Assembly (NCBI GenBank): GCA_930367215.1
Contig: OV884059.1
Location: 26,870,945 to 26,934,944, forward strand
DNA length: 64,000 nt
Source of the DNA: Pollenia angustigena
Taxonomy: Eukaryota; Arthropoda; Insecta; Diptera; Polleniidae
Direction of reading: 5' to 3'
Position numbers and translations under genes: made by a program. A model generated the notes under the pieces. That model saw nothing but the letters and a program-made list of their open reading frames with translations. It had not been told where the DNA came from and did not search any database. Shown here one piece after another: positions 32,980 through 44,778 of the stretch. The stretch's first letter is position 1. Every line of letters begins with the position of its first letter.

Positions 32980-34534
32980 CAGAGAACAGCTTTATGCAAT
33001 TGAAAAAAAAATCGCATTTAATTAACAGCAACAAATACACTCGCTTGCGGTCATACAATGAAATTTCCTCAACCGCAAATATTCGCTGCTGGTTTGCAGT
33101 CTTTCAAATAACGCACATCGTGCTTTGTTATTTATACAATCGTTAGCTTCGTTTTTTAATAAAGATGTTTTTGTGTTCGGTTCGAAAATGATTGTTTTGG
33201 TACAGAAAAAAAAAATACAAACAAAAAAGCCAGAAATCAAGCAATCTTACTCATGGATTTATTCAGCATTAACTATGTAGTACAAGAAAAAAAAAATTGA
33301 AATCAAACTAAACACACATACATATGTAGGTACACACAATTTCCACACCCAACAAACACGGAGCTTTGATTTCAATTTGAAAACGATTTGAAATCAAACG
33401 TTTTCTCAAACGACAAACGTTTGATAATGATTTGAAAATCATTTGAAAATCATAGCATTCTCAACAAAAAGGGGAAATTATTATCAAGTTAAAAAATGCC
33501 TTTATTTTCAACTTGCTTTCAAACGTAATTCTCAAATGTTTTTCAAATGTGGACATTAATACAATGTGGAACATAAATAAAAATATTTTATTTTTTTAAT
33601 TTAAATTCATTATTTATTTAAATAAACTGTCAGATAAACATTCGGCAACATATATAAAGGATGAAATGAGGTTCTTTCCGCCCTCTAATTTTTGCAAAGA
33701 CAACATTTGCTCCCTTTATTTTGAGGATTGTAGCACCGCGATCGTTCAACAAACTTTCTTCACTTTCCCGTTTTATTTTCCTTTTTTTTTGTATTCTTAA
33801 TCATTGGAATAACTCACAAATAATTTTTAATTTTCACAAGAAATAAACTGTTCACTTTATATTAAAATTTATTTTTAATAGTAAAACACATGTAACCACA
33901 AAGAAAATGTAACTTTAATCGCCATTTTTAATGCTTTTTCCCTTTAGTGTTGACAAGTTTATTTTTGATTTGAATTTAACATTTGAAAAACATTTGACAT
34001 TAAATTGATAAAACATATGATATCAAATGTTTATTTTCAAATCATTATCAATTTGAATATAAATGTTAAATCAAACAATTGAAAAACGTTTGAGAATTGT
34101 GTTTGATGTCAAATGATAAAGTCATTTCATGTCAAAGGTTTGACTTCGTGTTTGTTGGGTAGAAACAGACTTTTTTTTCATTTTAAAAAGTACAGTAGTA
34201 GTAGTAGTAGGTATGTACAATGTATTTTTGTTATTGTTGTTTTTATTGTTGTTAATTTGGAAAAAGCGTCTCATCGAGTGGTTTATTGTTGTTGTTAATG
34301 TAAACAAAAGTATAAGAATGTGTTCTTTTGAATTTACTCAGTTGTGTTATATTGCGTAAGCAACAAAAATGCAAATAAAGCACTTTCAATAAAAAACGAA
34401 TAAATGCAAAAATAAAATGTGTGCGAAAGGATGTAAAAATTACCAACGTTGAACTTTGTTTTGCATGTATAGAGTTATTGTAAATTTTAGCGTATAAATA
34501 AATGCACAAAAATAGTGAATTTTGAGGTTCTCTG
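32980..34534. mobile_element. hobo/Hermes-like hAT element (non-autonomous), 8-bp duplication
   Basis: The termini are CAGAGAACAGC and, inverted, CAGAGAACCTC. The first eight bases equal the CAGAGAAC start of hobo and Hermes elements. GTGCTGAC flanks both sides exactly (32972-32979, 34535-34542) and fits the hAT nTnnnnAn target pattern. No transposase is encoded. It holds another inverted-repeat unit (33347-34160) and a short GTA microsatellite (about 34193-34210). Confidence 0.85.
33347..34160. mobile_element. inverted-repeat unit ACCCAACAAACACG nested in the hAT element
   Basis: ACCCAACAAACACG (33347-33360) is inverted at 34147-34160. Both ends are lined with variants of 'CATTTGAAAA', 'TTTGATTTC' and 'AAACGTTTGA' that would fold on each other. 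No clear TSD. Confidence 0.6.
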
Positions 34535-35130
34535 GTGCTGACTACTTTTCGCAAATATTCCTTTAATGTACGGTTAAATCTTTCAACCATGCCGTTAGAT
34601 TGCGGATGCAATGGGGTTGTCCTTGTTTTCCTTATTCCGTACAATTCATACATTTCCTGAATGTAGCAGATTCAAAATTTCTGCCCTGGTCAGAATGTAC
34701 TTCTAATGGAACACCATAGCGGTACACCCAATTGTTCACGAAGACGTCTACCACTGTCCTTGCTTCTTGGTTTGGGATGGCTTATACCTCCGGCCATTTA
34801 CTAAAGTAATCGATAACTACTAGTACATATTTGTTACCGGCATTGCTTACAGGATATGGCCCAGCTATATCCATTGCAGTTCGCTCAAATGGGGCACCAG
34901 AATATGGGGCAATACATTATGCGCAATTTGTTATCCAATAAGCTACAGCTTTTTGGCAGCCGCCCCAATAGAAGCGTTGTTTTAATTTTTCTAGGGCTTT
35001 CGTCACACCCAGATGGCCGCCGCTAGGACCGTTATGAAATTCACTCAGAACTTCTTTTACTTTCGCCGACGGCACTACTATAAGGTTTTTAACTGATTTT
35101 CCGTCAGTACTTTACCACGTACGGTATAAG
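34535..35130 (-). pseudogene. integrase zinc-binding and catalytic core of the Gypsy element
   Basis: The minus strand gives an HN-GH zinc-binding segment, then MDIAGPYP (first catalytic Asp), HSDQGRNFES (second Asp) and NGMVERFNR (catalytic Glu). That is the DD35E triad of retroviral-type integrases in the usual order. Several stops and frameshifts break it, and the hAT element splits it at 34535. Confidence 0.8.
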
Positions 35131-35229
35131 CAGTCATTTACTACATGAAGGCTGTTCCACAGAGTCCAGTATGCTTTCATCAGAGGACTTTCAGGCGAAA
35201 TTTCGTTTCGGGCGCGTCTTCTTCCTTAG

Positions 35230-36490
35230 CTTTCAGAAGTTTTGCTAAAATGGGATCATTTTTCTGCGCCATCGACCAGTCTTCATGGGATTATATCTGC
35301 AATAGACGAACGTAACAGATGTTTTCTTTTCCTTCAGCCCTTACGCAATGCTTGCATTCCAGCTTACAGGGTCGCCTTGACAGCGCATCCGAATTGCCAT
35401 ATTTTTCACCTTTTCTGTGTTCAATGCTAAAATCGTAGCTCTGAAGGCGTTTAATCCAACGAGCTATCTGGCCTTCCGGATTTTTAAGTTATAGCAATCA
35501 CCTGAGCGCAGAATGGTCAAATCAAAATGTTGGCCATACAAATATTTGTGAAAATGTTTAATGCATTCAAGTACTGCCTTCGAAAGTATTCGACTGTAAT
35601 AGCCTACGACTTTCTCTACACCGTTGACCACTTGGGACAGCACACCTCCAATTCCAAATCCGCTCGCATCAGCATCTAGCACAAATTTTTTCCCCCCGAT
35701 TGGATAAGCCAAAATTGGTGCTGAGCACAATAATTCTTTAAGCTTCTGGATTGCTCGTTCCTGTGCTTCACCCCAGTCATATGCCTGCTCCTTTTTGGTC
35801 AATTCATGCAGACTTGCAGCAATATTGGCAAAATTCGGTACAAAACGCCTGTAGTATGTACATAAGCCTAAAAATCTGCGTAGCTCATGTATATTTTTAG
35901 GGCGAGGCCAATCCATAACTGCTCGTATTTTTTCTTCGTCTGTTGAAATGCCATCAGATGTTACACGATGCCCTAGGTATTTTACTTCTTTCTGAAACAG
36001 TGAACATTTCTTGACACTTAACTTGAGTCCGGCTGTAGATATACGTTTTAACACTTCTTCGAAGTTTTTCTGGTGTTCATCAAATGTTTTTCCCATGACA
36101 ATTATGTCATCAAGGTACACCAAACACGTCTTTCGGTGGAGACATTTCAACACCTGTTCCATAAAACGCTCGAATGTAGCGGGAGCATTACAGAGCCCAA
36201 ATGGCATTACAATAAACTGCCATCACTTGCACTAAAAGCAGTTTTCTCTTTATCCTTGTCGGCAATTTCTACTTGCCAATAACCGCTCTGCAGATCTAAT
36301 GTGGAAAACCATTCTGTTCCGGCTAACGTGTCCAGGGTGTCGTCAATCCTAGGCAATGGATAACTGTCCATTTTGGTGACGTCATTTAGTTTCCTGTAGT
36401 CTACGAAGGACCTAGTACTTCCACCTTTTTTTCTTTACCAAAACCACCGGAGAGCTCCAGGGACTTGATGATGGTTTAATTATGCCGTCC
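35230..36490 (-). pseudogene. reverse transcriptase and RNase H of the Gypsy element
   Basis: In the minus direction: SSPWSSPVVLVKKK, FVDYRKLN, then, after a frameshift near 36210, MPFGLCNAPATFERFM, the catalytic box YLDD (LVYLDDIIVM), KYLGHRVTSDGI and RRFLGL.TYYRRF. RNase H follows with FVLDADASGFGIGGVLSQ. The open part is 36207-35464; the end of RNase H is again out of frame. Motif order and spacing are those of Ty3/Gypsy elements. Confidence 0.88.
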
Positions 36491-36549
36491 TGTTTCATTT
36501 CATTAACCAGGTCGCTAGAGGACTGCTTTTTGGGGCCTGTTTTATTGGC

Positions 36550-37083
36550 TCAGCGACGCAGGCCCTGGTTTTTACCTTTCGAGGCAAAGATAAAGGCATA
36601 TTTCTTTGGCCTCAGTTTTTCGGTCCATTTACGCACATGTTCCTCTAGTAATTGCTGGTCCTTGGTACTCTTTTTAGCAGCATCTGGATGTTCATCGCAA
36701 CTGTTTGATAAATTTAAAACTCTTACAGGAACTAAGCTGTTGTTGGTTTTAACGAGGGCATTCGCTGTTACTATGTCACCTGTTATTGATGCTGGCTCTA
36801 CCACCCATACACTATTGTTGTCCTCACAATCTCCCTCCATTCGAGCCCATACTATGGTTTCTGACTTGAGTGGCAATTTTTCACGTGCAAAGGCGAGTAG
36901 CTGTCTTACATGAGCCTTGTTTTCGTACCCAACATCAAGGGGAATTTCAACATTACGCCAAGTCATAGTTTGTTGTCCCATATCCAGATGTACACCTTGT
37001 CCAATCATAAAATCTGAGCCAATTATTACTTCGTCTACAATATCAGCCACAATAAATACATGGTGAGCGCTTGTATTAGCCAT
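36550..37083 (-). pseudogene. protease remnant and linker of the Gypsy element
   Basis: The C-terminal protease motif VDEVIIGSDFM is present, but the Asp-Ser/Thr-Gly active site that should precede it is absent: the frame begins just before it. The rest is a linker toward reverse transcriptase. The Gag zinc knuckle is also missing, so an internal deletion joined Gag directly to the protease tail. Confidence 0.7.
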
Positions 37084-37097
37084 ACTTCATTTTACTT

Positions 37098-39672
37098 TTA
37101 CTTTCCCATAGACGGTGGCAGGCTTACAGTTTCTGCAAAGGTTGGTTTTTGTGATGCACATACCGCAAGTTTAACATCAGCATCACGAATACCATTTACA
37201 AATGCCTCAGTTTTAAAATGATCCAAAAAAGGATGATTCTCACCAGAATAAGTTAGCTGTACCAACCGCTCAATCTCCAGTTCGAAGTCCTGTAAAGTTT
37301 CGTTTGCCTTTTGCACTCTGCCACGCAACTCCATTTTGTAGATTTCTTTTTTGTGTTCACCTTCATACTTACGTTGCAGTGCTACCATAATTTCATCATA
37401 ATTGTTTCTGCTACTTACTGGTATACTTTCAAGCACTTCAGCCGCAGTCCCCTTTAAAGAAAGAATTAGCTCGAGGCTTTTTCCTCACTGTTCCATGCAT
37501 TTCTGTTGGCAACTGTATCGAACTGGGACTTAAAAACAATTAATGACACACTACCCTCAAAGCAAGGGGCCTTTATTTTACTAGAAACCTCTGGAATAAC
37601 CCGTACTCATCCCTCTTGGCATTGAAAACTATTTACTTTTGCTTCCAGATTTTGTAGTTTCTCATCCATTTCTATTTTAACATCAGTCAGCTTTTTGTTG
37701 AACTCAATTTCCATGTCATCTACTCTTTCATTTATTTCAGTTGCTCTTGAATTTCAGCTAATATCAGTGATGTTAACTTTTATTTTTTCATTACCTTGCG
37801 GACCTCTTAAAATTACCTTTTTTGAGAAGAAATTACCGTACGCAAAGATTTTTTTTATCAAAACATTAATATGCTGTTTCCAAATGACAGGCGATTGATT
37901 GTGTAGTAAAATTTATATTAAAAGCAATAGGTCCATCGCCTGTTAAATGTGTTTTAAGAAAAATTTCAATAGAAAGTTTTGTGTTTAAATACATTTTTAA
38001 CAAAATTTTTATTTTTTATGAATAAGGAAGTGAAATAATTTTGAATAAAATAGGTACAAATATGGGCAAATCCAAAGTGTTGAACGTGACAGTCGTACGC
38101 ATCAAAAATGCAATAACATTTTAAACAACAAATATTTTTACGTTCTCTTAACCCTTTAATTATAGCACTAAGAAAGTACTGTTATCTATGCTAAAGTTTA
38201 TGGAGGGCGCGATTTTAGGTCAAAGATAATGACAAAAGAAGTAGCGGTTCGAACGTGAAACAAATAGAAGTAGTTTTTGTGACCATGTATAAAAAGGCGT
38301 AATTAAGCGAAACCTGGCACAATTTTTTAGTCAAACTACTTTGAGAATTTTACGTAGCAATGTAACATTCAAATGTCTTTGGTTCGATTCCAAAATCTTC
38401 TGTATTTTCTTTTTTTAAGCCAAAATCTGGGTCGATACGTGACATTTTGAACGTGAAATTCCATAATTATTGAACTGAATAATGATTAAAATAAAATAAA
38501 AATTTACTGTTAATCCGAATAGCATATTGCTCTTTGAATTTTTATCAAATATCACATCTTTTCAAGAAGATAATATGAAAGAAAACATACAATAAAACAT
38601 TCTCAAAAATAAGAAATTACGATTGCACAACTTTGCAGTCTGGTTGTTCATCTAAGTGAAAAAAAATTAGTAAAATCTAAATATTTCTCTATAATAATAT
38701 CGTAAAATAATCAGCTTTTAATAACTTTTAAATTTTCGGACACGGTGGACCTTTTGACGGATATGCCCATATGTATATTCAATCAACTCAAAATATTTTT
38801 ATTTAATACGCTTAGCGTACATATTGCAATTGTTGCTCTAAAGAGAGTCAGCTCAATTTTTTCAATTTTTACTTTTTGCAAGAAATCGATGAACAGTGGT
38901 CATATCTACGCACGGTAAAAATCTGATATCAAAAAATAAAATACTATTTCATCTATTTTTTACGTTTAAGAATTGTTGATTTTTAATATAAAATTAATAA
39001 TAAACAAGAGTAATTTAATTTTTCTTATTTTGCACTTATCGGTTTTACGAAAAAAATTTGCAGAAACATAATTAAAGTTCTTAATTTTTTGTTATAAACT
39101 TTATCTATTTTTAAACTGAAAATCACCTCGCAAAAGTTAAAATTATAAAACCTACTTATGTTAGTATATATATACCAAAAATCCAAATTTCTTTAAATTA
39201 CCGTATTTAAAAAAAATTACCTTGCTACCTTTTGCGGCTCAAAATTACCCTAAAAAAGGGTAATTACCGTACGGTTAACATCACTGGCTAATATGGTAAG
39301 TGAATTCTCCTTTACCATTTTTTCTACATTTCTAGAAGTTTCATCAATCTTTCTAGAAGTTTCATCAAGAATAGCTCTGGAGTTTTTCAAGAAGTTTCAT
39401 CAATTTTTCTAGATGTTTCAGCTAACATCGTTTTGGAATGTTCGTCCATTTTTGCCATCATAGCAGCAAACATTGTGTTAAAATCCATACTGCTGGCAAC
39501 TGCACGAGTATATACCTCAATTTATTCTTTGTCCTCGAATCCGTAACTCGCAATGTCGCTCGAATTCATCTAATAGTCTCTTCTGCAGCTCTGCTTTATT
39601 ACCTGCAGTTGGCAGAACCAACTTGCCCAATTCTTTCTTGAGCTGTTCAACTTTGAGCTCTTTAAATTTCAT
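37098..39672 (-). pseudogene. Gag of the Gypsy element, with N-terminal SAP domain, split by a hAT element
   Basis: From the ATG at 39672, residues 5-38 read as a SAP domain (ELKVEQLKKELGKL, then NKAELQKRLLDEF), a helix-turn-helix motif found at the start of some Gypsy-like Gags. Coiled-coil stretches follow (MDEHSKTMLAETSRKI; DDMEIEFNKKLTD), with frameshifts. After the hAT insertion (37765-39286) the capsid part continues with CFEGSVSL and, open at 37436-37098, the ALQRKYEGEH...FELEIERL capsid-like region. Confidence 0.75.
37765..39286. mobile_element. 1.5-kb hAT-like element, TIR CAGTGATGTTAAC, perfect 8-bp duplication, inside Gag
   Basis: CAGTGATGTTAAC is inverted as GTTAACATCACTG. GCTAATAT flanks both sides exactly (37757-37764, 39287-39294). 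It has the same termini as 23404-24310. Its interior is AT-rich with no transposase. Confidence 0.85.
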
Positions 39673-39750
39673 TGCTGTCTATTTTTTTTATTTTTATTAA
39701 TTAATTAATTTTTTTTCACTTTTTGTTTTTTATTTTATTTATGCAATTTT

Positions 39751-39763
39751 ACTTCTGACACCA
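39751..39763 (-). promoter_or_regulatory. primer binding site matching the 3' end of tRNA-Leu
   Basis: Minus strand TGGTGTCAGAAGT lies two bases after the 5' LTR end. It is complementary to the ACTTCTGACACCA 3' end seen in tRNA-Leu(CAA)-type tRNAs. The position and the TGG start are as expected for a Gypsy primer site. Confidence 0.7.
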
Positions 39764-39765
39764 AT

Positions 39766-40110
39766 TGTTACATTACTGGCTTTCAATAACGTTTTGGTTT
39801 ATTTCCTTTATAATAAACCGTTTCGAGTTCTTTATTGCACTTTAAATGAAACTAAATAATCACAACACTTTAACCACTGTTTATAATTTACACAACTTTA
39901 TTTAGTACTTAGTCACTTTAACAACCGTAATTTATAGCTTTTATTCACAACCAACTACAATTTTCTCAGCGTGATACGTTATTGACAAAGTCAGAACTTA
40001 GAATGAATCATGCCATCTCTTGCGATCCTATTTATACTCTAGCTGATACTAGTAACGTCTAGATGACTCTCGAAAGTTCGCCGCATAACGGCTACTTACT
40101 CATCTATAGT
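39766..40110 (-). repeat. right (5') LTR of the Gypsy element
   Basis: It begins (plus strand) TGTTACATTACTGGC and matches the left LTR to GACAAAGTCAG (about 39993). Beyond that, on the minus strand, GTATAAATAG (about 40027-40036) is a good TATA box for the U3 promoter. The outer boundary is uncertain because another element begins at 40122. Confidence 0.7.
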
Positions 40111-40452
40111 TACTATCTATATCGTCAGCTCAGAATTGGTTTGGCGCATATGCCAAAAAGTCGGAGTGGAGAAAAAAGAAAAAGAAGATTTCTCAAATTG
40201 TACCCGATAGAATTTTTTTATATTTTTACCACTGCATCCGGTACATGTTTTGAAGAAAAATACAAATTTTTGCGCACTTTCATGAATAAAGTTAGAATTT
40301 AATAGTATTTTTTTGAAAATGAAAAATATTGTTTTGTGCCGCATACGCCACTTTTCTAAAAAAATAAAAAGTGGCTTTTTGTGCTGCATACGTATACTTA
40401 TTTCTGTGTATTGAGTAACTTGTTGTTGAGATGCATTTTTTTTTATAGTTTT

Positions 40453-40800
40453 TATACCCTTCACCTCAGGTGGAAAAGGGTATATATAAGTTTGTCATTC
40501 CGTTTGTAATTTCTGCAATATTGATCTAAGACCCTATAAAGTATATACATTCTGGGTCCTTATGAGGAGAGAACTTGATTTAACCATGTCCATCCGTCTG
40601 TCCATCTTACGTTTGATATGTGTTTTCCGGAGACTCCAGACATGATAGCGGCTAGGTTGTTTTACATTTATGTCACATATAGTCCACCATTTCGTGCTAT
40701 TGAAATTCAGCAAGATCGGTCCACAAATGGCTGAGATATGATCAAAAAACCACGACTGCCTCTAATTTTTTCCAAAAATCCCTTGTGATGGCCACGAACA
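40453..40800 (+). repeat. DINE-1-like fragment
   Basis: TATACCCTTCACCTCAGGTGGAAAAGGGTATA forms a hairpin, followed by GTTTGTCATTCCG, ACCCTATAAAGTATATAC and GTCCATCCGTCTGTCC. These blocks are the same as in 14660-15830. Confidence 0.6.
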
Positions 40801-42520
40801 ACGTATACATTTCACTGAAAATACATGAAGATACAAAGATAGAAAACCCAGTAGGAAGAATGAAAAATGTACTTACCTTCAATCATGCCGAATGCTGCGT
40901 ATTTTCCGTTTTTTTTTTATTTTTCCCTCGTAGCTCAATAAAATTAAAATGTTTTTTTTTTGAAAAACCACATTGTAAATAAATAAACATTCTTCTTTTT
41001 TTGACGTTATCTTGATTATTCACTAGAATCGATAACAACGCAATACTGCCAATCTTTAAGATAAAAAAAAAATGCAGTGTTGCAAACATACGTAGTATGG
41101 CACATGGGGCTTATCAATTTCACATCCTGTAATGGGGATATTTCTTGATATTGTAACAGAAGGAGGAACATCACATTTAAGGTAGTAGCCACAGGAAAAC
41201 ATCTCGTTTGTGAAAAGTGACTTATATACTGGGAAAAAAGTGAAAAGAAAATTTAATTGTTGAGTCTGGGAGGAAAGAGAAAAACTTAATACTGTCTTTT
41301 GCTATTTTCGACGTTAGATTTTGGCAATAAGCATCATTGACTGGTGATTCTCTTTACTGCATCTTGGGCAAGCACGTATAATTTTCAACTTTCTAAGCAT
41401 CCTCGGGTAAGAAGATATGAATAAAATCTTTAAATTTGCGACTTTTATTTAATACCTTCATATTACTATTTAATATAGGATATTTTGGTAAAGATTTTTG
41501 GGAATCAACAACGCAAGTGGCTCTGTAAAGATAAGTTTGATGGGACAGCACCATCTATTGAAATTCCAATACACCAAATATCCCGAGTGAGTAAAAAAAG
41601 AAAAGAAAGAAAAAAACTAGGAACATAAATTTTTATCGATGTTAGACAATAGTAAGGGCAAGTTAAACTGAGATTCAATACTTGAACCACGTTGCTATAA
41701 TAAAGAAAAAAAAAAAAAACATTAAATTGTCTTAAATATAGTGGAACCTAACTACTAGCAAATCCCATAAATTTGTAAAGAAAAAAGAGGAACAAAATTT
41801 GAAAATCAACTAACCATCCAGTATTTAGTTACAGTCTTACTTGCGTGTTTAAGAGAAAGGACTTATCTATCGTAATTTTTAGTGTAAGTGTTTAGTTTTA
41901 AATATTGTATGATGCTATATACATATATATATGTACCTAATTATTAACTAACATCCTGTAAGTAATGATTAATTAAAAAAATTCATATTATAAGTGGAAG
42001 AAACTAAATAAATAACCTCTTTAATAATACATAATATGAATTTATATTTTTTTTACTATTGCTTACACACTAATGTTATTTTTCTATGAAGAATTACTAA
42101 CGATGCTAATACTCATAATAGATTGGTATGTAGATTTGTAATAAAAGCAGGAAGCAAAGAAAGTTGACATAGACTTAATATTACCTACGATATATATTCT
42201 ACATTATTACCTAAAAGCATATACGTATATATTTTTTTTTAATCGGTAGGTGGTTGAATTGGGCGCGTCTGTACACTTACAGTCAAATATAAATTTAAAT
42301 CGCTAAACAATAAATTTAAAAATCAAGCGAGATAAAACGCGGTACCAAGGAAAAAAAAAATAGTAAAGGTAGAAATAGAATATTGGAAAGGTTAACAAAT
42401 GATATCCTATCGATATTAAATAATTAAGACATACATATCCTTACACACATATCCATTTACATATGTATATATAAATATGTATATATGTGCGTAGGGGGAT
42501 GTACCGGTAGAAACGTAGTT
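40801..42520. other. no gene recognised
   Basis: AT-rich sequence inside the long inverted-repeat element. Short frames (40785-40982, 41505-41690) have no domain. Confidence 0.4.
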
Positions 42521-42960
42521 AAATGGAAAAATTAATAAGTAGAGAAGTCTATAAATAAATAAATTAGGAAATAAATAAATTAAAAAAATTTATAAATAAA
42601 TAACCAAATCAACTAAAAACTTAATTAAGTTTAGTAAATTAATAAATTAGTCAACAAATGAATTATTAAATAAACAAATTAATTTATTAACAAGTTCATA
42701 AAGAAATAGGTTCAGAAATAAATATAATTAGAGGAATAAATAAATGAACGAAAAGAATAAAAAATATCTTTTTATTATGTTTGTATTTAACTATTTTAAA
42801 CTTATTTGTTAATTCTAAAAGTTTTTAAATTATTTTTCATAATACTATATCATTTTTTAATCAACAATGTAATTACAATACAAAAATCCAATACTATAAT
42901 TATAAGATTTGTATCTTGTTGTATTGGAAATCAAATAAATAAATAAATAAATAAATAAAT
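42521..42960. repeat. AT-rich low-complexity tract (AAATAAAT and related)
   Basis: Imperfect 'aaataaataaat' runs dominate, with a purer AAAT stretch at about 42933-42960. Confidence 0.7.
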
Positions 42961-44200
42961 CTAGTAAATACCAAGAATGGTTGAAACGTAAATATTTATT
43001 AAATGAAATTACTTAATATTAAAATATATGTATACTAGTTTTTTTTTATTGTTCGTTATTTATATGTATATACACTATCTGTTGTTTTCATTGGCTAGGA
43101 TAAAAGTTTTTTTATATAAAAATTATTAATAAACTGTCCCAGAATTTGAAAATATATCTTGTTAATAATTTTCTACATTTAAAAATATAGTTTTTTTTTA
43201 TGTTTAAGAAAGAAGACATCATGTGCTAAAGTGTGTAATAATATCAGGTTGGATAGTAATGCGGTAAAAGGTATGTGGTAACCTAATTTTAGCTTTGGGA
43301 CACTCTAAATCGAATAGTAGGCAATATTAGGGTGTCAAGGTTGACTGAAATATGTCAATAGGGGAGGGAAGCCTAAAGGAAGAGTAACATCTTCTTCTTG
43401 ACTAAATGAATTTCCTGAAAGGTAGCTCGATAAACGAAATCAGTTTTCACAAGTTACTTTTGGATGAAAATGAAGTAGAATTAGGCACGATTTAGATAAA
43501 TGTAAACGACTAACGGAGAAATAAAGAACCTACACATCCGGCGAGCTAATGCCGCAGCCAAACACCAGCGTGCCTAAGTCCGTTCCAAGAGGGGAGTCGT
43601 TACACCCTTGTTGTTGTAGTTTTATTGCTTTTTCTGTATATCTGGAGAACCGCAAGAGCCAAAGTTTCCAAATTAAGTGCACACATTTAGGTTGTCAATA
43701 CACAATGTGGGCGGGATTGGAGAAGTGGGCGTGGTACCTCCCGAACCAATAAAATTAAAAATTGTATAAAAACCTAAATTTAAGGGCTGCCATATGTCCT
43801 ATGGATATCACTTATATACAAAAATATCGGAAATTTTTAGTAGAACACATTTTATAAAAAACTCAGGAAAATCGGTTCAGATACAAAAAAATTATGACCA
43901 AAATTAATACCCACTTTCGGGAACCATAGGTCTCCCCACTTCTTGAATTAAAGAATGTTTTGGTTCTGAAGACTTTTGTATTACGTCATCAATATTATTT
44001 TGTTTAAAGAACATTTTGATTGCGGTTGCGTTAATTTGATTTTTATTTTAAGGTACGCAAGAATCGCTCCATAATGTCAAAGTTTTAATAAGTGGACAAT
44101 CTTTTATTAATTCATTTAAAATTTTAATTTAAGCACTAGCAATATTATTACCACTCCGACCACTATGAGCTTCCGTCAAAAAGGCACAATAAGTAAAAGT
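42961..44200. other. no gene recognised
   Basis: Mostly AT-rich. A few GC-richer patches near 43540-43740 read like decayed repeat sequence ('GGAGAAGTGGGCGTGG'). No domain was found in the 43549-43752 frame. Confidence 0.4.
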
Positions 44201-44217
44201 TGGTATATATGACATAA

Positions 44218-44778
44218 TAGCTCTGTTTCTTTTCTCTACTTTGGGATCCCTCGGGATCCCAATTTGCACGAAAAGCGTTCCCGTACTTTTAATTTGTGTA
44301 AATGAGAGCGAATTTGAGAGAATAAAATTCTTCTTCTTCTTGCACGAAACAGCCCAAACTTTTTCTTCGTGCAAATTGTGTAAATGGTCAAACAGCTGTA
44401 AAACATAAACAAAACAATGAAATGCAAAGGAAAAAATCATGAACCAAATTTTGGAAAAAGCGTTGTAGAGTAAAATAATGTACTTAAATATAAAGTTTTA
44501 TGTTGAAATATTAGGAAAAAATAATGTAAAAGTGTTTGTTTTGTTTAGTTTTTGGTAAAATTAGTTTATTTCTACAGACAATATAAAATTTTTCAAAAGT
44601 GGCATAAACTTTTATCGTTTTGTAAGGACTATGAAAGCAATGGACTTTTTATTTTGTGCTTAAAATTTGGTTTTTTCTGTTCCCGTACTTTTGTGTAATT
44701 TTGTCTCTTTGTGAGAGAAATTTATGCTTGCTCTCATTTTCACGAACTTTACCCAAAAAGTAAAGAAACAGAGCTAAT
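44218..44778. mobile_element. inverted-repeat unit with ends AGCTCTGTTTCTTT
   Basis: AGCTCTGTTTCTTTTCTCTAC at the left is inverted near 44758-44777 (AAAGTAAAGAAACAGAGCT). TTCCCGTACTTTT occurs near both ends in the same orientation (about 44278 and 44681). AAT flanks both sides. Non-coding. Confidence 0.5.

Larger units (their letters stand above)
31492..40110 (-). mobile_element. Gypsy-type LTR retrotransposon, dead and multiply interrupted
   Basis: On the minus strand the order is right (5') LTR, tRNA-type primer site, Gag with SAP domain, remnant protease, reverse transcriptase, RNase H, integrase, left (3') LTR, the Ty3/Gypsy order. Both LTRs start (plus strand) at TGTTAC and share GGTTTATTTCCTTTATAA and CTTTATTTAGTACTTAGTCA. 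Three DNA transposons interrupt it: 31540-32366 in the LTR, 32980-34534 in integrase and 37765-39286 in Gag. Stops, frameshifts and a deletion of the Gag nucleocapsid and protease active site show a long-dead copy. The outer right LTR boundary and host TSD were not resolved. Confidence 0.85.

Noticed and set aside
36482..36913. 143-residue plus-strand frame
   Set aside because: It is antisense to the Gypsy protease/linker frame, which has family motifs.
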